A stretch of DNA of 64,000 nucleotides from Tubulanus polymorphus (lineage: Eukaryota > Nemertea > Palaeonemertea > Tubulaniformes > Tubulanidae): the NCBI RefSeq assembly GCF_964204645.1, contig NC_134034.1, positions 10,907,414-10,971,413 of the forward strand. Reading direction: 5' to 3'. Within the stretch, counting starts at the first letter, position 1, and every line of letters starts with the position of its first letter. The notes under the pieces were generated by a model. That model worked only from the letters and a program-made list of their open reading frames with translations. It did not search any database and was not told the origin of the DNA. Both the position numbers and the translations under genes were made by a program. This document shows positions 28,100-45,100 of the stretch, in pieces.

Positions 28100-28127
28100 T
28101 TAATGCGATAGACGGCGCTGTAGTCGT
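28100..28127 (+). promoter_or_regulatory. Possible remnant of the family upstream box
   Basis: ATGCGATAGACGGCGCTGTAG resembles GAGTAGACGGCGCTTTAATCG of copy c. The TTCGAA half is missing. If real, it marks a further ZF unit that was cut off by the LINE inserted 30 bases downstream. Confidence 0.3.
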
Positions 28128-28156
28128 TAACAATGGCTGCGCCCATGTAAAACGAT

Positions 28157-28181
28157 TATCGTATCGTATCGTATCGTATCG
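28157..28181 (-). repeat. 3' terminal (TATCG)5 of the LINE
   Basis: Five exact pentamers. This is the expected position of the 3' repeat used for target priming in CR1-like elements. Confidence 0.75.
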
Positions 28182-28325
28182 TTTTCGCAGTCATTGAAGA
28201 AGGCCTATTGGCCTATAAATTTGACTGCCTCGGTGTTTCGCTTAAGTTGCCAGGTATTGCCAGCACTTTGGTAATAGCGGAAAACATAACAACATCCGTG
28301 AATTCCGATAACATTCAGGTCCAAG

Positions 28326-31300
28326 TTAGTAGTGCTCGACCCGTAGTAGGAAATGCTTTTCTTGCCAGTGTTTATCGAGACGTAATTTGAAAGCATTTGT
28401 AGATGGAGCATTCACTATATCTTCCGTGAGCGAGTTCCAGTTGTTCACCACTCTGTGCCGGAAGAAGTATTTCCTGATATCCTTCTTAGCTCTCTGTTTT
28501 TGGATCTTCAGAGAGTGTCCTCTTAGATTCACTCTTCGTTGATCTCGTGGCACTAAGGAGTCTCCAGCGCGGTAGTTGTTATGAACCAGATTGTAGACAG
28601 TTATCATATCTCCTCTTGCTCTTCGATAGCTCAACGATGGAAGCTTTAGTTGTTTTAGTCTTTCGTGGTATGGTAAATCGTACAGATGTGGTACTAATTT
28701 GGTTGCTCGTCGCTGAATTTTTTCGTAATTGTCTACATCTTTTAGTAGGTGTGGGTTGTATGCGGGGATAGCATACTCCACAATTGGTCTTACTAATGCT
28801 TTGTAGACAAGACTGAATGTTCTTTCATCTAAACGTTCAAATGATCTTTTGATCATTCCTAGGATCTTGTTACATTTATTCATTGTCGTGGAGTACTGTG
28901 CCTGAAAGGTGAGATTATCATCAACAATTATTCCCAAATCTTTCTCCTCTGGGACCGCCTTCAATTCGTGTCTTCTGTTTCCTGCATCCATAGTATACTG
29001 AAAATGTTGTCTATTTTTTCCTATGTGCATCACCACGCATTTGTCTGGGTGAAAAGTCATTTGCCACTTCTTTGCCCAGTCTGATAGTTTGTCCAGATCC
29101 TCCTGAAGTCTGTGTTGATCTTGGATGCTGTGTACGATTCTATAAATTTTTGTATCGTCAGCATACATGAGAATATAACTTTGAATTTCATCAGGGAGGT
29201 CGTTGATGTAAATGGCAAACAATAAAGGACCCAGCACGCTGCCCTGCGGTACACCACTTATCACTGGTTTAGATGTGGATGTCGCACCATTTATATTAAC
29301 CACTTGGTTCCTTTCACTTAGGAAGTCTTCAATCCATTTCAAGGCTTTACCTGTGATACCACAATTTTCAATTTTCTTTAGAAGTCGTTTGTGGGGCACT
29401 GTGTCAAACGCTTTTTGAAAGTCCAAAAAAATTACGTCAATGGATTTTTTTATTTCTAGGGCTTGTGTCCAATCATCCATTGATTTCAGTAATTGTGTGA
29501 GCGTAGATCTACCCTGTACGAATCCATGTTGGGCATCTGTTAAAACTCCATTAGTAATTAGGTGACTCATGATGTTATCTCTTACAATGGATTCCAGGAC
29601 TTTACATACAATACTAGTCAGGCTAATTGGTCTATAATTCTCCACAATATTTTTTGGGCCCTTCTTGTGGATAGGCGTTACATTAGCTTCTTTCCATGAT
29701 GTAGGTAATTTTTCTTCTTCTAAGGTTTTCCTGAAGAGAATGCTCAGTGGTTCTGCGAGCTCGTCTGCTGCTTCCTTCAAAATTTTCGGATGCAATAAGT
29801 CAGGTCCCATGCTTTTATTTTCATTCAGACCTTTCAGCTTGTTTGCAATCAGTACGGGAGTGATCTCAATGTCATGTATTTCAGGAATTTCATTTATTTG
29901 TGCATTGGGTTCTGGTATGTGTGAGGTATCCTCTTCTGTAAATACACTTGCAAAGTATTCATTGAAGGTGTTGGCCTTGGTAATGTCCTCAGAAATGGAT
30001 GTGCCATTCTTTTGTAAGTCTGGTATACTTCCTTTTGGTGATGTCTTACTGCGGCAATATCTCCAAAACGCTTTCGGATTTGTTTTTACCTCTTGGGATA
30101 GTTTCTTTTCATAGTTCTTGATTGCATTTCTTGTTTCCTTTTTTGCTAGATTCCTAGCTACTTGAAATTTCCTGTAATCTTCTCCATCTTTTGTCCTGAG
30201 ATACCGCTTCCAGGCTTCGTGTTTCTTTCTAACTTTTGACATTGCTTTTCTATTCATCCATAGTGGGGAGTGCCTTTTCCATCGTGGTGCTTGATAAAGA
30301 GGAACATGTGTTCTTTCTGCTTTAAGGATATTTTCTTTAATACTTTGCCAACATGACTCCATATCCAGTTGAAGGAGGGATTCTTTTTTGAGATTGTTAT
30401 TCAATTCTTTTCGTAAATTGTCGTAGTTACCACGATAGTAGTTCCGCCTTTCGGTCTTAATTGCTGTATTTCTTTCGAGTAGTATATTCAGGTTAAACAT
30501 TAGACAGATGTGGTCACTTTTTCCTAGTGCAGCCATGTAATCAACCTTCTGAACTATTTCCTGGTCATTAGTGAATAGTAGATCTAGCAAACTGGGTTCC
30601 TGGTTTTCTCTAAATCTGGTTGGGTGTTTGACGTGTTGTTCGAGAAATGCATCATTACTTGCTTCCCATAGCTTTGTGGAGACATGAGTGTCTGCTTGTC
30701 TACAGTGGTTTGTTTCCCAATTAACTTCTGGTAAATTGAAATCACCACATAGTACAGTTTGATATTCCTTTAAGGTTCCTAAAGATATAATCATATCTCT
30801 GAAATGGTTGTTATTCACCAGACTGCTGTTTGGGCTTCGATAGGCGCATCCCAGGAGCAAAGGCCGTTTGTTAGAAGTATGATGAATTTCTACCCAAATT
30901 ATTTCATTAGTCATTGATGCCTTCAGTCTCTCTAGAACTCGCACGGGCGGTTTACATGGTTTCATAGTAGATCGGATGAAAACGGCGATTCCTCTTCCAT
31001 CTTCCTCTATATTGGTAAATGTTTCATATTCTTCACAACCATTGAACATAACATCACTGGGGTTATATGCTAAGGTACTATATTTCGGTTTAGCTTCAGT
31101 GATGCATATAATGTCTGGATCGTGTTCGATCTTTAGGGCACTCAACTCAGGTTTTTTATTCATCATGCTATCAGCATTAGTATATAGAACTTTAATATTT
31201 TTCTCTTGGTTTCTGTAATAACAGTTGTTTGAGTTTTTATTGTATCCTTCATTCTTTGGTGATTCTTTTTGATTATCTTCATTTTCATATAATATACTGT

Positions 31301-31343
31301 CATCTGCAGGGTTATGTGTCGGTCTGCTAGATGCAACATTCAT
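28326..31343 (-). CDS. LINE ORF2: endonuclease and reverse transcriptase
   Basis: 1005 residues, uninterrupted, from an ATG at 31343. The N-terminal third is an apurinic-type endonuclease (EEP) domain: IKVLYTNADS near residue 50, ICITEAKP near 80, CGDFNLPEVNW near 200 and SDH near 275. The reverse transcriptase follows, with NYRPISLTS, FLDFQKAFDTVPH, GVPQGSVLGPLLFAIYINDL and the catalytic YADD. A C-terminal part (VRPIVEYAIPAYNPHLLKD, RRATKL) is typical of the jockey/CR1 branch. It copies element RNA into the genome by target-primed reverse transcription. An intact frame suggests recent activity. It differs from ZF genes in base use. Confidence 0.93.
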   Translation of the reverse strand: MNVASSRPTHNPADDSILYENEDNQKESPKNEGYNKNSNNCYYRNQEKNIKVLYTNADSMMNKKPELSALKIEHDPDIICITEAKPKYSTLAYNPSDVMFNGCEEYETFTNIEEDGRGIAVFIRSTMKPCKPPVRVLERLKASMTNEIIWVEIHHTSNKRPLLLGCAYRSPNSSLVNNNHFRDMIISLGTLKEYQTVLCGDFNLPEVNWETNHCRQADTHVSTKLWEASNDAFLEQHVKHPTRFRENQEPSLLDLLFTNDQEIVQKVDYMAALGKSDHICLMFNLNILLERNTAIKTERRNYYRGNYDNLRKELNNNLKKESLLQLDMESCWQSIKENILKAERTHVPLYQAPRWKRHSPLWMNRKAMSKVRKKHEAWKRYLRTKDGEDYRKFQVARNLAKKETRNAIKNYEKKLSQEVKTNPKAFWRYCRSKTSPKGSIPDLQKNGTSISEDITKANTFNEYFASVFTEEDTSHIPEPNAQINEIPEIHDIEITPVLIANKLKGLNENKSMGPDLLHPKILKEAADELAEPLSILFRKTLEEEKLPTSWKEANVTPIHKKGPKNIVENYRPISLTSIVCKVLESIVRDNIMSHLITNGVLTDAQHGFVQGRSTLTQLLKSMDDWTQALEIKKSIDVIFLDFQKAFDTVPHKRLLKKIENCGITGKALKWIEDFLSERNQVVNINGATSTSKPVISGVPQGSVLGPLLFAIYINDLPDEIQSYILMYADDTKIYRIVHSIQDQHRLQEDLDKLSDWAKKWQMTFHPDKCVVMHIGKNRQHFQYTMDAGNRRHELKAVPEEKDLGIIVDDNLTFQAQYSTTMNKCNKILGMIKRSFERLDERTFSLVYKALVRPIVEYAIPAYNPHLLKDVDNYEKIQRRATKLVPHLYDLPYHERLKQLKLPSLSYRRARGDMITVYNLVHNNYRAGDSLVPRDQRRVNLRGHSLKIQKQRAKKDIRKYFFRHRVVNNWNSLTEDIVNAPSTNAFKLRLDKHWQEKHFLLRVEHY

Positions 31344-31611
31344 TGACAGTTGATTATTGCGATTATTATCGAGTGATTGTTTTGGTACTAATAATTTCTT
31401 TTTCGCTGATCTATTTTGTTGATTCTTATGTTATTTGGATCTTTCGTGATTCTTTCTCGTAATTTCAGTTGATGATTGGCTCCTATCATAATTTCCTGGT
31501 TTTTGTTGATTCGATTTGCAATTACTTTTTAACATTGATTGGTTACTTTTCAGATTTTGATCATTTTTTCTTAAAAATTTTTTTGACAGTGATTTGTCTG
31601 GTTGATTGTCC

Positions 31612-32694
31612 TTATGGTTGGTTTTGGTTTGCTTGACGAAATGCCGGCGGTAATCTACTGACTATATCATTCCCACGAATGATAAGACCTCGTTCTCCAT
31701 TTTTTGTTCTTTCCTGCAGCTCTTCCCTTAATTTCTGATAGTGTTTTCTTTGGTTCATAGTTCTATCGCTGGATACAGATACCCCTGTAATAGATGGATC
31801 TCCATTTCTCCTTAATTCGATAAATCTGTTTATGATCAATTCTTTATCGAGTTCTGTAGCTAGTATTACCCGAAGTGGGCGACATTTATTTTGCTCATAC
31901 CGTCCTACACGGTTCACTAATTTAGGTTTATGAAGATCTGTTAAACCTAAGCCCTGGGTGATAAATCCATAGAGATTTTGCCACTCTTTTTTACGCCTTA
32001 ATTTCACCTGTTCCTCGCTTGCTTCCTGTAAGCCATATATCAGTATATTATTTCGTCTGATTTCCGTCTCCCAAATTTCACATCGAACATCTTGGATTTC
32101 TTTGTCTATTGCTGATTTTACAGTCTCGTTTACCTCCAAGTTTCCTTGTGTAATCTGCAAGTTTACAGCTTTATTGATCATCTCATGAACTCTGTCGTCC
32201 GGGAGATTGTGATTAAGTTGCTCAATTCTATCTCTCAATTGTGTTACGTCTGATGACAAAGAAGTGACAGTTGATTTGTCCGCTTTTTCTTCCAGTTTGT
32301 TCAGTATTCTTTCCATTGATTCATCGTAGTTCTTCAGGATCTTTTCCATCCTATCTGCGTATCTAGTGAGTCGTCCTTCATCAGTTTTTCTTCCTTTACA
32401 TTCACGGCAAATTACTGCTAAGCAGCAGTCATCCATGTTTGTTAAATCAACGTCATAACCGCTTGGTAAATTTGAGCAACTAGAGCACAAACTTTTTTCA
32501 CAGAAAGTACATGTTAGCGAACTTGAGAATACAATAGGCTTCTGACATATTGAACAATAATTGTCTTCAGTAAATTCAGTATCAGGAGTGGTGTTGGCTT
32601 TTTTAACTGGTGAAATTATAAACCGGTTATTATTTGATTTGTAAGTACGTTTTAATCGACGTTTTTGTTCTGGTTGATTGTGAACTACCTCTGC
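31612..32694 (-). CDS. LINE ORF1: PHD-like zinc domain and coiled coil
   Basis: The frame is open from 32694 to 31612 (about 360 codons) but has no ATG before the first domain, so the 5' end is truncated or the start has been lost. The N-terminal part has paired cysteines (YCSIC, CTFC, CSSC, CCLAVICREC), like a PHD-type zinc domain. A long coiled coil follows (RYADRMEKILKNYDESMERI onward), then a basic RNA-binding-like part (RRNNILIYGL, RVGRYEQNKCRPLRVIL) similar to RRM-type ORF1 proteins. It would bind element RNA. The stop at 31612 is 269 bases from ORF2. Confidence 0.8.
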   Translation of the reverse strand, partial: AEVVHNQPEQKRRLKRTYKSNNNRFIISPVKKANTTPDTEFTEDNYCSICQKPIVFSSSLTCTFCEKSLCSSCSNLPSGYDVDLTNMDDCCLAVICRECKGRKTDEGRLTRYADRMEKILKNYDESMERILNKLEEKADKSTVTSLSSDVTQLRDRIEQLNHNLPDDRVHEMINKAVNLQITQGNLEVNETVKSAIDKEIQDVRCEIWETEIRRNNILIYGLQEASEEQVKLRRKKEWQNLYGFITQGLGLTDLHKPKLVNRVGRYEQNKCRPLRVILATELDKELIINRFIELRRNGDPSITGVSVSSDRTMNQRKHYQKLREELQERTKNGERGLIIRGNDIVSRLPPAFRQANQNQP

Positions 32695-32700
32695 CTACGA

Positions 32701-33361
32701 ATCAGGACAATTTCGGATCTATTTTTCCATGCACTGCGTAAATTTAGGAATTCAGACTCTTAATTGAATCAACAGTTTACACAGGGAAAAGTAAAAAAAG
32801 AGCCAAGGGGGTCGGAATTTATCAGTTTTCAAACTCAAAGTTAAGGGAGGCTGCAAATAAAAGTTGCAACTGCAGAACCTTCCACCGATAACCATGGTAG
32901 TGGTAAAAAGATGCTATTGGAGAGAGGGCGCCACCGTTGTGTCAACATGTTTACGCACAGCTGTTCCGAAACTTTTTTAAAAACGGTGTTGTGAAATCGG
33001 GACTTACGGCAGCCGACCTCTCAATAGACAATTTCGCCCTCTCTCCACCGTTGAAAATCAATGCCAGAAGTGGTAACGTCAACGTGTATACAGATACAGA
33101 TGCTTGCACGTCTGCGGTGCTTGCGTGTTCAAATCCTGATTTTTGTGATATATCTCTGCTGCTGATTTTTCCATACAGTTAATGTGCAGTGCAACAAGTC
33201 TGTTATAGCCTATCTTCCTAAAAAGTCTTTCAAAGGAAGGCCCCTTAAAAGCCTATTCCCCTATGCCTACTATTTTAAAAGTAATTTTCATTTCATTATT
33301 GAAATGTATTTTGTGATGATTGTGGCATTTTTCAGACTGATTATCAGAGATTGGTATCGAT
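32701..33361. other. LINE 5' flank and DDX23 5' region
   Basis: No coding gene supported. Contains an inverted pair GGAGAGAGGGCG (about 32,920-32,931) and CGCCCTCTCTCC (about 33,036-33,047), which could be a hairpin or transposon ends. The DDX23 promoter should lie in the last 200-400 bases; no TATA box is obvious. Confidence 0.4.
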
Positions 33362-41295
<7,934 letters not shown>

Positions 41296-41664
41296 TTCAG
41301 TGAATTCATTCAATTTATATTTGAAATATTGTTTTATGAGTTTTCGTGTCCAGAGCTGCATTTCGATGTTCCTGGATCCAATTCTGCAAATTGTGAGTTT
41401 TATTTGACTCCGAGTCAAATCTTAATTCATAAATCTAGACACCAATACAACGATGTAATAAGGAGGGTCGGACTATTTGTGAGAAATTCTGTTTTGAAGA
41501 AGATATCTTGTCGTGTAATATGTAAATGCTCTCTATCCTGAGCCGAGTTCTACCAAGAATAAAAAGAAGCGCTAACACTTATATTTTCCTACTCGTAATC
41601 AGTATATTTTCCCTTCAAACATTACAGTGATAGATGTGTGACGAAAATACAGCGTAAGGAATCC

Positions 41665-41810
41665 AGGGATCCATTCATTTATTACATGCGCATGAAATCA
41701 GAATTTTTCGGCCATTTTTTCATATACATTAAGCATTACAGTACGTAATTGCACTGATCCCTCCCCCCTCCCCCCTCCCCTAATGCCTGCGTGATAAATG
41801 AATGACCCCC
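41665..41810. mobile_element. TACGTAATAAATGAATGA-family MITE, copy 1
   Basis: Ends in GGATCCATTCATTTATTAC and GTGATAAATGAATGACCCC. The interior has CATTAAGCATTACAGTACG and a C-rich run (CCCTCCCCCC). The same text occurs in the opposite orientation at 43427-43596. Confidence 0.75.
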
Positions 41811-42102
41811 AAAGACATAATTGTCAAATCAGTTCCACCCCGACCGAGGATAGTTCCAGAGCTAGTTCTACTGCGATAACAGTTTAATTTGAGCCAGTTT
41901 TACTCAAAATTCGGATATACATAATTTGTGTAGGAGTCGATGAAGATAAACCAGAATTAAATACAGTGGAACCTCGTTACAATGAACTTCAATGAACTAG
42001 AAACTACCTCTACAACGGACGGTGGAAGGAGTGTCAGAGAGAGAGAGACGGAGGTTTGTGGACGGAATTCATAGTAGGTGGCGTCTGCTGCTGCGGAGAT
42101 CA
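41811..42102. other. DDX23/BBS5 tail-to-tail spacer
   Basis: Non-coding 3' region shared by the convergent DDX23 and BBS5 genes. Contains AACCTCGTTACAATGAAC text also seen near 48,130. No gene seen. Confidence 0.45.
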
Positions 42103-45100
42103 TCACGTCGTCACTTCCCACAATCCCTCCAGCGTAAATCCATCTCGTAATTTCTCGATAGCGAGACCGAGTTCCTCCGAGTAGACGGCGTCGCGATCGC
42201 GTTCTTTATTCCCGTCCGCGAAATACGCCTGTAATTATCGAAAAAACATCGTCGTCGTTAATTATTCGACCGGCAGACGTTAGAAATTCGAATATTCGAA
42301 TTTCGAAATCGATGATTCTTACGGCGAACGCGTCCGATTGGTCGTTTGTGTTTTCGATTTCGACGTCATCTTGAACCGGTTCGACGGTCATTACATCGAG
42401 ATCTTGAGGCTAGAAAAATAAAAAACATCCGACCTCTTAAGAAGCGTGCGTGCACCCTCCATCGGAGAAAACGACTACAGGGTGAAATGAAGAAATCCCA
42501 CACTTCGAATTAAATCATAGGATAGAATTTATTATTTTGAAACCACAACGTTTCGGCTGTTGACTAACAGCCATCATCAGGTGGAATGATTGATAGATGA
42601 TCATCATTCCACCTGATGATGGCTGTTAGTCAAAATAATAAATTCCATCATATGATTTAATTCGAAGTGTGGGATTTTTTCATTTATCTACAGTATACAC
42701 GGATTAAAGTGTTTATTCGACAACTGACTACAGGGTTCTTACAGATCGGGATAAATCTCAGAGAATTCCAGATTTAGTGAGCAAAACCCACAATTGGATA
42801 TTACCAATGATACCAACAGCTTATTCGATCAGTTTTCGAAATTTTGACTAAACTTCATCAGAGAAATGGAAATTTGTGGGTTTTGTTCATCAATTCTAAA
42901 ATACTGACATCAATATCAGTCTCTACCAGTCATGAATTCCAGATTTATTCCCAGATTTATCCAGGAATTCCAGATTTGTCCACGAAAAATCAGCGAATTC
43001 TGACACTTTTAATCATTCAAATTCAGGGGAGTCTGGGAATTTGTAGTCATTTGTTGTTCTTGCTAGTGTTGAGTGACACAAAGAACCTCTATATAAGAAA
43101 CAGCCCTCACTGAGGATATCTCCATAATATAATCAGGGAATTTTTTGCCAAAGCAAGGATTGTCTTAAATCCTAAAACCAATCTGAAGTTGTTACGGTGG
43201 ATTTGTCGCTATAGAACTAAAATGATGTTAGACAGGTCTAAACCTAGTCAGTAACCTGTCTGTGGTTAAGTTTCACGATCGGATATTTTCACGTTGGTAT
43301 AAGCCCATCCGATCATAAAAAGCTTACCACCAACGATTAGGTAACTAACTAGTCTAAACCCTGACTATATGGAACGGGCGCCACCTGTCAGAACCTGCAT
43401 GAACTACGAACATCAGGAATAATCGTTAAGGGTCATTCATTTATTACGTACGTATTAGGGGGAGGGGGAGGGGTCAGTGCAATTGCGTACTGTAATGCTT
43501 AATTTCTGTGAAAAGATGGCCGATTTTGCGTACAGAGGGGGAATGGGGTTGAAAAATTCAAATTTTATGCGTACGTAATAAATGAATGATCCCTTATAAG
43601 TTACGTTACTTACGGCTTCTTCGGACTCGTATTCGATGCCGAATATCGGACACGCGCTGTATACGCGATGTAAACTCTGGATCTCTTTACAAGCCTCGTG
43701 TAGTTTCTCGACCGGGTCGATTCGAAACCCGAGCACGTAACCACCGCTCTGTACGGAACTCTCTATCACTAACGCTAAACCGAACTTAGACTCGCGAACT
43801 TTCACCGATTTCTGTACGAAATGAAGAAATATTTCGATAAATTCGATCGATGAAATGTTCGTGAAATATACCGCGAGAATTGTTGAATCAGTTAAAGTAA
43901 TATCGAAATATTCACGATGAAATAATAAATATGAAATGCTACGATTGTTGAAAGACTAAAAAGTTTTAAAATTTCTAAAACTCAGAATACTAGAAATATT
44001 TCGGATGGTTGCTACCACCCATCTACCAGATTAAAATGTCATTTCTTTGCCATTTTAGAATGAAGAAGGGTCGTAGGAATATCCCGAAATATTTCTAGTA
44101 TCTCATACTGTTGTTTAGTCTTTCAACAATTGTGGAATTTTACAGTTGTAAGAATTGCTGATATGAAATCGCACATTAACGACTATACGCTAATAGTCAT
44201 CGTCAGGAATACTGTATAAAAATGTCAGTATTCCTGAAAATGACTATTAGGATATAGTTGAAACGTCGAATAAACACACAGCACAGGAAAACAGTTTTTG
44301 AGGATGGTTATGCGAGTAGAATACTACTGACAGTTTTTGAGGATGGTTACGCGAGGAGGATATTACCGACGGTTTTTGAGGATGGTTACGCGAGGAGGAT
44401 ATTACTGACAGTTTTTGAGGATGGTTACGCGAGGAGAATATTACTGACAGTTTTTGAGGATGGTTACGCGGGGAGGATATTACCGACAGTTTTTGAGGAT
44501 TGTTACGCGAGGAGGATATTACCGACAGTTTTTGAGGATGGAGGAGGATATAACTTACAATCTGTAAATATGGAATGCTAACGTTGAAAGATTCGTTCAT
44601 ATTCGCGTGCCAGACAACGCGCACATTTGTCACAAAAAACGTGCCTAAATTTCCCTGCAAAAGTAAAACAAATGTATCAAGAACCCTTTCTTAAGATTCA
44701 GAGGTTTCTTTGCTTGGACTGATTTCGTGATATTTGATTAGAAGAATATAAAAGAAGTGAAGCAATTGTCGAGACAAGATTTCAAGTAATTCTAGGACGC
44801 TTAAAAATAATCAACTAATACAAGTAAGTAACAGTTTAATAGTCTTTCGTGCCACCAAAATTTGAAACAGTTCAGTCTGAAATAAGAAAATAATGTGATC
44901 AAACAGAAAACAGTGATCACTCACTAAACATCAAAGCATTAATTACTACCTACAGATCAAAGACTGTAATTACTAACTTTATTGAGTGATCACTCCACAT
45001 ACAATCATCATGGTACTGATTAGATCAGGCAATTAGCTAATTAACAGAGTGATCAGTCCACACTTGAAGATCAAAGAGCTGACTAGATCAGGTAATTAAC

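Larger units (their letters stand above)
28157..32700 (-). mobile_element. CR1/jockey-type non-LTR retrotransposon
   Basis: Minus-strand element with two reading frames: ORF1 (32694-31612) and ORF2 (31343-28326). Its 3' end is a short untranslated tail closing in five tandem copies of a pentamer (TATCG on the + strand, 28157-28181). Short tandem repeats in place of poly(A) are a mark of the CR1 group. The 5' boundary is unclear. The + strand neighbour is the end of the ZF cluster. Confidence 0.85.

Noticed and set aside
32937-33182. Upstream coding exon of DDX23
   Set aside because: The frame does not resemble a DDX23 N-terminus, has no donor in phase with 33362, and an in-frame TGA lies just before the ATG at 33362.
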